From positions 186,001 through 250,000 of the forward strand of contig NZ_AQXQ01000011.1 in the NCBI RefSeq assembly GCF_000376865.1: 64,000 nt of DNA. The letters run 5' to 3'. Source of the DNA: Thioalkalivibrio sp. ALJ7 (GTDB taxonomy: Bacteria > Pseudomonadota > Gammaproteobacteria > Ectothiorhodospirales > Ectothiorhodospiraceae). Under the pieces are notes generated by a model, which had not been told where the DNA came from, searched no databases, and saw nothing but the letters and a program-made list of their open reading frames with translations. Both the position numbers and the translations under genes were made by a program. Of the stretch, positions 43,146 to 51,184 are shown one piece after another (position 1 is the first letter of the stretch; each line of letters starts with the position of its first letter).

Positions 43146-46100
43146 TGGCGATGGGGCCGCCAATGGCGCCCTGGTCGCGTTCCATCTGCGGGTTCTGGGC
43201 CCTTTTGTCGCTGGCGGCGGCGCTCTACGTGACGCTGCTGCCCTTCGAATTCCGGGAGCTCTCGCTGGAACGCGCCTGGGCGATCTACAGCAATATGCAG
43301 ATGACCGGGCCGGGTGCGCGCGGCCGCCAGCAGTTTATGTCCAACGTCCTGATGTTCCTGCCGCTGGGCTTTTTCCTGGCGGCGTGGGTGGGGTATGCCT
43401 CGCGCCGGTCCGGTGTGGTGATCGGGACGGTCTTCCTGGTGGCGGCCTTCGGTTTGCTGGTGACGGCGACGGTGGAGTTTCTTCAGGTGTGGTTGCCCTA
43501 CCGGTATCCCGCCGGGGCTGACATCCTGGGCAACTTTACGGGCGCGTTGCTGGGTGCCGTTGCCTGGTTTGCGTTGCGGCGCCCGTTAGCGCATTGGCTC
43601 ACGGTGCTAGGCCGGTCCGGCCCTGCCACCTTGCGTCTGGCGCTCGCGGGATATGCGGTGGCCTACGTGCTGGTCGGTCTGGTGCCGTTCGATCTGGTGC
43701 TGTCGACGGAGGAGTTGGCTCAGCGGCTGCAATCCGATGCCTGGGGTTGGTGGGTGGCACCGGGCGCCTGCCGGGAAGGATTGGCGTGTGGTCTCGGGTT
43801 GGGACTGGAAGTCCTGGTCAGTATGCCGGTGGGGCTGCTGATTGGCGTGTGGATGTTGGGAAACGGCCGTGCACGGGTTTGGGCGGTGGTGCTCGTGATT
43901 CCTGTGGCCGTTTCCCTGGAGCTGGCCAACCTGATGACCCTCTCGGGTATTGCTGAGGGGCGTTCGGTTATTACGCGCGCGCTGGGCATGGTGGTGGGTG
44001 TTGCATTGGTCGGCTTCTTGCCCTCCCATCCCCATGGCCTGATCCGCTGGTTGCAGCAGTGGCGTATTTCGTTGCTGGCGCTGGGCGCCCCGATTTACGT
44101 CTTTCTGTTGCTGGCTGTGAATTACGAGTTCGGCCCGTATCACCTGGATCTGGAGACGGCGGCGCAGCGCCTGGCGGATACGCGACTGCTGCCTTTCTAC
44201 TATCACTACCACGTGTCCGAAGTGGCGGCGCTGCGCAGTGTGGCGCTGCACGTGCTGATGTATCTGCCGGTAGGCGTGCTGGTGTGGTTAATGTACCTGG
44301 ACCGCTCCCCGCGCTGGACAGGGTTGGCCCGATTGGCGGCTTTGACAGGTGCGCTGACGGCCTTGTGGGTCGAGTCCGGCAAGCTGTTCCTGGAAACGGG
44401 GCGTCCGGACAGCACCAGCCTGGTCCTGGCTGCTTTGGCGGCTGCGGCCAGTGCGGGCACGTTGCACTGGCTTGTGCGGGCGAGCCGGCCCACGTACGCC
44501 CTCGAATCGGAAGCGCCGTCAGCACCTGAGGCGAAGCCCGAGTTGCATGCAGAGCCGCTCGATCCGGGCGCCGGTTTTGCGTTTTCCTGGAACAGGTGGA
44601 TTGCCAGTGGCCTGGCGCTGGTGGTACTGGGGATCGCGGCGGCCTGGCCGGTGGCGACGGGGTGGCTAGTGTTGGGCCTGGTCGCCTATGCGGTGGCGCT
44701 TATCCGTTGGCCCTTTGCCTGGCTTCTGGTAATCCCGGCCCTCATCCCATTGCTGGACGGGTCGCTGTACACGGGGAGGCTGTTTGTCGGGGAGCTGGAT
44801 CTGTTCCTGCTGATGACGGTTGCGGGTACCCTGTGGCACTGGCGTTCCCCGCGACAGGGGTTGGATCTGCCGCGGGTTGTGTCGTGGCCTTTGGGGTTGC
44901 TGGTCGTTTCCACGCTGGTTGCGCTGGTGATCGCGTTCTGGCCCTGGCCGGCCTGGGAGCCGGGCCATATGGCGCACTACGCAACCGAGTGGAACGCACT
45001 TCGGGTCGCCAAGGGTTTGTTGTGGGCGGTGATCCTGCTTGCGTTGGTTCGCGGGGCGCCTGGGACACCCCGCGAGGCAATCCGTCGTTGGTTCCCGGCG
45101 GGTGTGGCCCTGGGGCTCTTGGCCACGATCCTGGTGGTTCTGCGGGAACGCGTCACCTATCCGGGGTTTTTGGATTTTGCCCATCCCTATCGCATCTCGG
45201 GCTGGTTTACGGACATGCATGTGGGTGGCCCGAGCATCGAGACGTTCCTCGTGCTCGCGCTCCCGGTCGCTCTGATCTGGGCCTGGCGGCAGCGTGCCCC
45301 CCTGGCCTGGGCGGCAACTCTGGTGTTGGCACTAGGGGCGCTTTACGCCGTGGCCATGACCTATTCCCGCGGGGGCTATCTCGGCCTTCTGGTCGGGCTT
45401 GCGGCGGTGCTGTTGGTGGGCGCGCTCATGCTGCTGCGGGGGCGGACACGCCGGGCCGGCCGCGGGAGTGCCATGGCGGCAGTCCTCCTGGTCGCCGCCG
45501 GCGTGCTGTTGCCGACCCTGCTCGGTGGTGTGGCCGAGCAGCGCATGAGCCAGGTGGCCGAGGGTCTGGACGCGCGCCTGGCGCACTGGCGGCTCGCGCT
45601 GGACCTGCCGGGGGGCAATGCCTTGAGTCCGTGGATTGGGCGTGGCCTGGGCCAGTTCCCGCAGGCGTATCGCCAGGCGTACCCGGAAGGCCGTGTTCCG
45701 GCGAATTTCGCCTTCGCTGATGACAGCTTGCATCTCGGCACGGGCGATTCGGTGTATCTGAATCAGCGTGTTGCGCTGGATCGTAGCCAACCGTATGCCC
45801 TTGGCGTTCGGGTGCGTAGCGATCAGGGCGGTCGATTGGGGATTTATCTGTGCGAGAAGCCGATCCGGCACTCGTTCGAGTGTGTCTCCGCGCAGATCTC
45901 GGTGTCATCGGGTGCGGAGTGGAAGGAGTCGCATTGGACGTTGGATCTGAGCGAAATGGATACGCGCCCGTGGCCGATCCGGCGCGGCCTGGTCCTGTCC
46001 CTTGCGCACGCGGGCGGCGGGCCGAGCGTTCTGGAGATTGATTACGTGCAATTGACCGACGTCGCGGGCCGTGAGCAGCTACTCAACGCGGATTTCGCGG

Positions 46101-46537
46101 CGCAGGGCCGACACTGGTACTTCACGACCGACCACCTGTGGCCCTGGCGGGTCGAGAACCAGTGGCTGGAGATCTACCTCGATCAGGGCCTGCTGGGTTT
46201 GGTGGCTTTCGTATGGCTGACGCTGGCAGCGCTCTGGCTGTTGCTGCGCCGGGCGCTGCGGGGCGACGCGTTTGCCCTGGGCAGTCTGGCCGGCGTCCTG
46301 GGTGCGCTGGCGGTCGGCGTTTTCGGCACCATCTTTTTCTCGCCCAGCGTGGCGCTCTTGTTCTACCTGGTGCTGCTCCTGGGCGCAGTCGGCTCCGGCC
46401 AAGAGGCAAGTCAAGGGCGTATTCACCACAGAGGACACGGAGGACACAGGGAAGGACAAGGGCCAGGTCGAGGGCCGATTTACCACGAAGCTCACGAAGG
46501 CACGAAGGAGGTCAAGGTCAAGATGGGCTCACCATAG
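43145..46537 (+). CDS. Triple-VanZ / O-antigen-ligase fusion with extracytoplasmic beta-domain
   Basis: 1130 aa. Three VanZ-like modules in series: residues about 15-145 (EFLQVWLPYRYPAGADILGN), 175-300 (ELANLMTLSGIAEGRSVITR) and 320-460 (ESGKLFLETGRPDSTSLVLA). Residues 480-790 are a polytopic Wzy_C/ligase region (GWFTDMHVGGPSIETFLVLA, AMTYSRGGYLGLL). Residues about 845-985 look like a carbohydrate-binding beta-sandwich inside the long periplasmic loop, followed by VENQWLEIYLDQGLLGLVAF. It probably polymerises or ligates glycan. The last 40 residues or so (HHRGHGGHREGQGPG...) are read from repeat unit U3. Confidence 0.78.
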   Translation: MAMGPPMAPWSRSICGFWALLSLAAALYVTLLPFEFRELSLERAWAIYSNMQMTGPGARGRQQFMSNVLMFLPLGFFLAAWVGYASRRSGVVIGTVFLVAAFGLLVTATVEFLQVWLPYRYPAGADILGNFTGALLGAVAWFALRRPLAHWLTVLGRSGPATLRLALAGYAVAYVLVGLVPFDLVLSTEELAQRLQSDAWGWWVAPGACREGLACGLGLGLEVLVSMPVGLLIGVWMLGNGRARVWAVVLVIPVAVSLELANLMTLSGIAEGRSVITRALGMVVGVALVGFLPSHPHGLIRWLQQWRISLLALGAPIYVFLLLAVNYEFGPYHLDLETAAQRLADTRLLPFYYHYHVSEVAALRSVALHVLMYLPVGVLVWLMYLDRSPRWTGLARLAALTGALTALWVESGKLFLETGRPDSTSLVLAALAAAASAGTLHWLVRASRPTYALESEAPSAPEAKPELHAEPLDPGAGFAFSWNRWIASGLALVVLGIAAAWPVATGWLVLGLVAYAVALIRWPFAWLLVIPALIPLLDGSLYTGRLFVGELDLFLLMTVAGTLWHWRSPRQGLDLPRVVSWPLGLLVVSTLVALVIAFWPWPAWEPGHMAHYATEWNALRVAKGLLWAVILLALVRGAPGTPREAIRRWFPAGVALGLLATILVVLRERVTYPGFLDFAHPYRISGWFTDMHVGGPSIETFLVLALPVALIWAWRQRAPLAWAATLVLALGALYAVAMTYSRGGYLGLLVGLAAVLLVGALMLLRGRTRRAGRGSAMAAVLLVAAGVLLPTLLGGVAEQRMSQVAEGLDARLAHWRLALDLPGGNALSPWIGRGLGQFPQAYRQAYPEGRVPANFAFADDSLHLGTGDSVYLNQRVALDRSQPYALGVRVRSDQGGRLGIYLCEKPIRHSFECVSAQISVSSGAEWKESHWTLDLSEMDTRPWPIRRGLVLSLAHAGGGPSVLEIDYVQLTDVAGREQLLNADFAAQGRHWYFTTDHLWPWRVENQWLEIYLDQGLLGLVAFVWLTLAALWLLLRRALRGDAFALGSLAGVLGALAVGVFGTIFFSPSVALLFYLVLLLGAVGSGQEASQGRIHHRGHGGHREGQGPGRGPIYHEAHEGTKEVKVKMGSP

Positions 46538-46905
46538 AGGGCACAGAGTTCAGGGAGAAGGGCGCTGCATTGAAAAGGGCTGTCGCTGTGGGCACAGCGC
46601 GGCAATCTCTTGCAGGTCGCCGCGTCGTTTCGCCACTCGCGATGACGCAATTTTTTCGAGTGAGCGGTTTTTTGGGTTGCCAGCTGGCGAAGCGGTTACC
46701 GGTCACGTCGCATCATCGTTACCCCTAAGTCCGACCTCCTAAAACCAATCAATCCGAATTTCTTCGTATCTTCCCATCTTCCTGTAAACCGCTCTTGACC
46801 CTGGCCTCGCCCTCCTTCGTTCTTCGTGAGCTTCGTGGTCAATAAGCCGTTGACCGGGCCCTTCTCCGTGTCCTCTGTGCGCTCTGTGGTGCAACAGCCC
46901 TTGAC
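46410..46905. repeat. Nested inverted-repeat unit U3
   Basis: Left arms are TTCACCACAGAGGACACGG (about 46421) and TTTACCACGAAGCTCACGAA (about 46479). Right arms are TTCGTGAGCTTCGTGGTC (about 46822) and TCCGTGTCCTCTGTG (about 46865). The arms are double and nested, as in U6. Inside, 46582-46646 is a partial copy of the GTCAT...GATGAC element with GCGCGGCAATCTC and CGCCGCGTCG. The unit starts within the 3' end of the VanZ/ligase gene and fills the gap to a convergent gene. Confidence 0.75.
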
Positions 46906-46909
46906 GGCG

Positions 46910-47647
46910 TTAAGCGCGGTTGGCGGGAGGGTGCAGGGTGATGGTCGGGACGTGCCCATCTGGACGGGTCAGGGCGAGGAAGGGGGGGCGGCCGGTGAGC
47001 AGGAGTTCGGAGCGGCCCAGTTGCAGGAAGTAGAGGCTTCCGATGCGTCGGGCACCCAGGCGTTCATGGGCGCGCAAGGAGCTTCCGTTGAAGGCCGATA
47101 TTCGGCTCAGGCTCCATTCGATCCCGCGTTCCTGCAAGGCGCGGTCGGCCGCCTGCCACAGTTCGGCGAATACCAGGCCGCCCCGGGCCTCGGGGAAGAC
47201 ATACACATCCACGTCCAGTGCGCAGGGCGCATCCGGCGGCGGTTGCAGAACGCAGCGATGCTCGTTCTCGTGATAGGGCCCGAACAGCAGCCAGATAAAG
47301 CCCAGCATGTGGGTCTCGCCGTTCGCTGCGAACGCGGCAAGACAAACGCCACCATGTTCCTGGCGATAACGCACCTGCTCCGTCGCTCGTGGTAACTGTG
47401 CCAGGGCCGCGGGGTCTTCCGTGATGTCCCGGATTTGCAGCCGCCCCGGACGGTTGCCGGATGCATGCATCTGCCCTACCGGCTGCGCGAGCAGGTAGTA
47501 GCGTGCCAGACCCAGATGATCATTCAGGCGTTGCAATGCCCCGTGGAGTCCCAGAAGCAGTGCGTTTGCCAGGCCCAGATCGCGCCGACGACTGCGAAAT
47601 CGTTGCAGGACACGTGTCACGGGTGCTCGTCCGGTTGCGCTGCGCAT
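46910..47647 (-). CDS. GNAT-family acetyltransferase-like protein
   Basis: 245 aa. YYLAQPVGQ-type middle, MLGFIWLLFGPYHENEHRC, LDVDVYVFPEARGGLVFAELWQAAD and ISAFNGSSLRAHERLGAR form a GNAT core; the A-x-N-x2-S-x3-H-E/LG end motif is clear. A basic N-terminus (RFRSRRRD) precedes it. The substrate is unknown. Convergent with the VanZ/ligase gene across U3, and divergent from the GAF gene. Confidence 0.72.
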   Translation of the reverse strand: MRSATGRAPVTRVLQRFRSRRRDLGLANALLLGLHGALQRLNDHLGLARYYLLAQPVGQMHASGNRPGRLQIRDITEDPAALAQLPRATEQVRYRQEHGGVCLAAFAANGETHMLGFIWLLFGPYHENEHRCVLQPPPDAPCALDVDVYVFPEARGGLVFAELWQAADRALQERGIEWSLSRISAFNGSSLRAHERLGARRIGSLYFLQLGRSELLLTGRPPFLALTRPDGHVPTITLHPPANRA

Positions 47648-47884
47648 GTGGCCTGGGATCCGGGGGACCCTGGGCTACTACGTGTGCGTGTGAGTGAATC
47701 GAGTATTCAACCCGAAGATTAGTCTGCGGCCCTGGGGGCGGCAACCGGGCCAACTCACGCTTCGCGTTGGTTGCGTACTGCTGCGTCATTGCGGCCACCG
47801 TAGAATGGCCGATGGTATTGGCTGGAGGGGTGGCCGGTTTTCCGCACGTGCACATGGATCAATGACTTTTGGAATCCGAAACTC

Positions 47885-48610
47885 ATGAATGAGGCCTTTT
47901 CCACCTTTGATGAACGCCTGCTGGAATTGGCTTCTTTCGTCGAAGATGCCGAGTCGTTGGAGAAGGGTCTTTCGCGGTTGGCAGCGCTGGTGGGTCATGC
48001 CATGGAATGCGAACGTTGTTCGATCATGCTGTTAAAGCGGGACTCGGACGGAGGTGACGCCCGCCTTCGGGTTCAGGCGCACCATGGGTATCTGCCTGAT
48101 CAGGCCTATGACGTTCGGCAACCGCTGGGTTCGGGAATCGCGGGGCGGGTGGCGAGCGCGGGCAAGGGGCTGCTGATTCGGGATCTACATGCTTCCGATC
48201 TTGCAGCCGAGGCGCTTCGGGCCGAAGGCTCCGGCCCGGTGGACGTGATTGCGGTTCCTGTGATTCTGGAGGGGGACCTCCTGGGTGTAATCAACATCGA
48301 CAGCCCCAGGGGGCGGGACCGGTTGACCCATGAGGATTTCCGCATGGCGTTGATCCTGGCTCTGGTGGTGGCCAAGTCGGTCCTGGTCCATCGTTTGAAG
48401 GGGCTGCTGCGTACGAGTTTTGCGCAAGTCGCGCTGGCACGGGAGGCAAAGGGCGACGAAGGGCCGATTACCCATGAGCCGGAGGCCGTGGCAAGGATTC
48501 TGGCTCGCAGCCTGTTCGACGAAATGACTCGGGCGGGTCTATCCCGCGATCACGTGCTGGTCGCGGCCGCGGAATTGATTGGCTGCGTGGGTGGGGGCGA
48601 GAAGGCATGA
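47885..48610 (+). CDS. GAF-domain protein
   Basis: 241 aa. Residues 15-165 form a GAF domain: CERCSIMLLKRD, LGSGIAGRVASAGKGLLIRD, VDVIAVPVILEGDLLGVINI. The C-terminal 70 residues are helical without an output domain I recognise. It is likely a small-molecule or redox sensor, or a scaffold. A weak -24/-12-like site (TGGCCGGTTTTCCGCA, 47831-47846) lies 38 bp upstream; the -12 element is poor, so it is not listed separately. The ATGA overlap couples it to the methyltransferase gene. Confidence 0.82.
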   Translation: MNEAFSTFDERLLELASFVEDAESLEKGLSRLAALVGHAMECERCSIMLLKRDSDGGDARLRVQAHHGYLPDQAYDVRQPLGSGIAGRVASAGKGLLIRDLHASDLAAEALRAEGSGPVDVIAVPVILEGDLLGVINIDSPRGRDRLTHEDFRMALILALVVAKSVLVHRLKGLLRTSFAQVALAREAKGDEGPITHEPEAVARILARSLFDEMTRAGLSRDHVLVAAAELIGCVGGGEKA

Positions 48611-49341
48611 CGGATTCCGAGTTCGAACAGCGTTGGCGGCGGCGCTTTGTCGAGCGTGGGGCCCAGTGGGACGACGATGCCGGTATTGCGGGCTGGACCC
48701 CCACGGGGCTGAACAGCCGGGTCCGCCAGTTTCAGCATTGGTGGCGGCTCGCCAGTCCGCCAAAAGGCTGTTGGCTGGATATCGGTTGTGGTGCCGGGAC
48801 CTACACGCGAATGCTGCAGGTTGAGGGGTATCAGGCGGTGGGATTGGATTATTCCCCGCCATCGGTGCAAAAGGCCCGTGATCGAAGCCCCGACGGGATC
48901 GACTGGCTGGCGGCGGACATCCACCAATTGCCGTTACCGGATGCAACCGCCGATGGCATTCTCTGTTTTGGCGTTATGCAGGCGCTCTCGGACCCGGTCC
49001 CGGCCCTTGCCGAGATGGCACGAGTGATGCGCCCAGGCGGTGAGATTTGGGTGGATGCGCTCAATGCCCGGTGTCTGCCAACACGGGTGCAGGAGTACCG
49101 CCGTCATCGCGCCGGTCGCCCGCCCCATCTGCGTTATGACACGCGAGCGAGCCTGGAGCAGGCTGCCCGCGCAGCAGGGCTGGATCCGATGGCGCTGTAC
49201 TGGCTTCCTCTTGCGCCGGGGCGCTTGGCGCGTTTGCAGGGCGTGCTGGAAAGCCGACCCACACGAGGGCTTCTGAGCGCCCTTCCTCCGTTGGCGGCCG
49301 GGCTGAGCCACTCGTTCATCCTCCGCGCCCGGCGCCTGTGA
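48607..49341 (+). CDS. Class I SAM-dependent methyltransferase
   Basis: 244 aa. Motif I is WLDIGCGAGTYTRMLQ, with motif II GLDYSPPSV, then DWLAADIHQLPLPDATADGI and AEMARVMRPGGEIWVDAL. This is the UbiE/type-11 layout. The N-terminal WRRRFVERGAQWDDDAGI is family-typical for polysaccharide-locus methyltransferases. The acceptor may be a sugar or lipid; not known. The stop is followed directly by repeat unit U4. Confidence 0.85.
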   Translation: MTDSEFEQRWRRRFVERGAQWDDDAGIAGWTPTGLNSRVRQFQHWWRLASPPKGCWLDIGCGAGTYTRMLQVEGYQAVGLDYSPPSVQKARDRSPDGIDWLAADIHQLPLPDATADGILCFGVMQALSDPVPALAEMARVMRPGGEIWVDALNARCLPTRVQEYRRHRAGRPPHLRYDTRASLEQAARAAGLDPMALYWLPLAPGRLARLQGVLESRPTRGLLSALPPLAAGLSHSFILRARRL

Positions 49342-49344
49342 AAT

Positions 49345-49735
49345 TCAAGGGCGTTTTTCACCACAGTGGTCACGAAGCCCACAGAGAAGGGTCAAGGGCA
49401 AGGGCGATTTACAGGCAGGTAAGAGGATAAGAAGCAGAGCTGGATTGGTCAGACTGTCATTGCGCGTGTCGCGCGGCCAACTTCCGGAAAGCGCAGGGGC
49501 AATCTCTCGCGGATCGCCGCGTCGCTTTGCGACTCGCGATGACGGATTTCTTGGCGTTAGGGGGCTCTCGGGCAACGGACTATTGATGACGGCCGAAGAT
49601 CACAGTCCCATCCATTGCGTCCCGCAAGCCCCTCACCGTTAGAACAAACGAATCTGAATTCCTTCCTGTCATCTCATATTCCTGTGAACAGCTCTTGACC
49701 GCGCCTTTCTCTGTGAGCTGTGGGGTGGGATTTCT
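49345..49735. repeat. Nested inverted-repeat unit U4
   Basis: Left arm TTTTTCACCACAGTGGTCAC (about 49354), with CACAGAGAAGGGTCAAGG after it. Inside, 49456-49542 has ends GTCATTGCGCG and CTCGCGATGAC with GCGCGGCCAAC and CGCCGCGTCGC. The right arm is eroded: CTTGACCGCGCCTTTCTCTG (about 49695) and GAGCTGTGGGGTGG. It lies between convergent genes and has no ORF of interest. Confidence 0.7.
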
Positions 49736-50974
49736 CTACAGGACGATCTCGGCGGGGAGTGGGTGGTCGAGGAAGGCGACGGGGCTGGCCGTGAGGCCGT
49801 AGGCGCCGGACTGGAAGATGGCGATCAGGTCGCCAGGTTCAGCGTGCGGCAGGTGTACCTGGCTGGCCAGGCGGTCGAGCGGGGTACACAGGGGGCCAAC
49901 GATATTCACGACTTCGCTCGCCTGGTTATTGAGTCGGGTGGCGACGGCCACCGGAAAGTTGCGCCGTACTACCTGCCCCAGATTGCCGGAGGCCGCGAGG
50001 TGGTGGTTCATCCCGCCATCCGTCACCAGGAAGGTCTCACCACGCGATACCTTTCGATCGACAACGCGTGTCAGATAAACCCCGGATTCCCCTACCAGGT
50101 AGCGGCCCAGTTCGAGCACTAGACCCGTTTCCGGCCAACGTTCGTGCAGCCGAACCTGAAGCTGGGCCAGCCCCTCGGCAATGGGTGCAATCTCCAGTGG
50201 CCGATCCCCGGGGAAATACGGAATGCCAAAGCCGCCGCCGAGGTTCACGAATTCCGGGATGATGCCGCCCGGACAGACATTCAGGATCAGATCAAGCGAC
50301 CGCGCCTGGGCCTCCGCAATCGCCTCGGCCTGGAGATTCTGGGAGCCGGCGTATATCTGAAACCCCGCGATATAAACGGGCAGGTGCCGGGCCTCTTCCA
50401 GCAGTTCGGGGACCTCTTCGGCGTCAATGCCGAAGGGCGAGGCGCCGCCGCCCATGTGCATCCCCGAGGATTTTAATCGGAAGTCCGGATTGAGCCGGAT
50501 GCTGATGGGTACGCGGTGCCCTTGTCCGCGCGCTAGATCAGCCGCCTGGTGCAGTTGGGTAAAGGATTCGATGCCGACCACACTGCCGGCGTTCAGGGCG
50601 GCTTGCAGATCGGTCGTGGTCTTGCCCGGTCCTGCGAGCGAGATGTCACGCCCCGCAATGCCGGCGTGTAGAGCGCGTTGCAGCTCGCCGGCCGAGGCGA
50701 CATCCATGCCGTCCAGCCACGGGGCGAGCCGACGCAGTAGCTGTGAATGCGGATTGGCCTTGACGGCGTAGTGCAGCTTAACCCCATCGGGAAGCTGGCT
50801 ACGCAGGTCCTGAATTCGCACGCCAGCGTCTTCAGCGTTGTAAACGTATAGGGGCGTACCGTGTTGCATTGCGAGCATGCTGGCGGGCTGGCCGGCAATC
50901 AGTAGTTGTCCCTGCGAGTCGGTCTCCAGTCCCTCCGGCCAGTAATGGGGGGCGAGCTCGGTTGTCTGTGCCAT
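49736..50974 (-). CDS. PLP-dependent decarboxylase, XrtA-associated (LysA-like)
   Basis: 412 aa from ATG 50974; ATG 51007 (MHIPQRL) is possible. Type III-fold decarboxylase: the PLP lysine is K72 in LHYAVKANPHSQ. The glycine-rich phosphate loop is NLGGGFGIPYF, with LELGRYLVGESGVYL, VTDGGMNHH and IVGPLCTPLD (active-site Cys). The family (TIGR03099 type) is paired with the acyl-CoA ligase encoded at 51185 and an ACP in XrtA organisms. Likely chemistry: decarboxylation of an amino acid, or of its activated form, for use as a decoration (inference). Confidence 0.9.
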   Translation of the reverse strand: MAQTTELAPHYWPEGLETDSQGQLLIAGQPASMLAMQHGTPLYVYNAEDAGVRIQDLRSQLPDGVKLHYAVKANPHSQLLRRLAPWLDGMDVASAGELQRALHAGIAGRDISLAGPGKTTTDLQAALNAGSVVGIESFTQLHQAADLARGQGHRVPISIRLNPDFRLKSSGMHMGGGASPFGIDAEEVPELLEEARHLPVYIAGFQIYAGSQNLQAEAIAEAQARSLDLILNVCPGGIIPEFVNLGGGFGIPYFPGDRPLEIAPIAEGLAQLQVRLHERWPETGLVLELGRYLVGESGVYLTRVVDRKVSRGETFLVTDGGMNHHLAASGNLGQVVRRNFPVAVATRLNNQASEVVNIVGPLCTPLDRLASQVHLPHAEPGDLIAIFQSGAYGLTASPVAFLDHPLPAEIVL

Positions 50975-51184
50975 TAGAGTTTCCCGGAGGCGCTGAGGTA
51001 TGTGCATGTTCACGCCTGACTCGGTGCGACGAGTATGCAAGGCGTGGTGAATGCAGTGTAGCCGAGCGATATCAGCCGGGGTGCGGCGCCGTTAGTGCAT
51101 GGTCAAGTCGATTCTTTGAGCCGGGATGCTCTGCTTTTTTTCGCCAGCGGTTGGGGCCCGATGGTGGCCGTCACCATGTGGTGG

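Noticed and set aside
46421-46510. Clustered ACCACGAAG/ACCACAGAGG motifs as a CRISPR array
   Set aside because: Motif spacing is irregular, there are no unique equal-length spacers, arms are inverted rather than direct, and there are no cas genes.
47831-47846. TGGCCGGTTTTCCGCA before the GAF gene as a sigma-54 promoter
   Set aside because: Spacing is right but the -12 element is CCGC rather than TTGC; chance is likely in GC-rich DNA. Kept only as a remark in the GAF entry.
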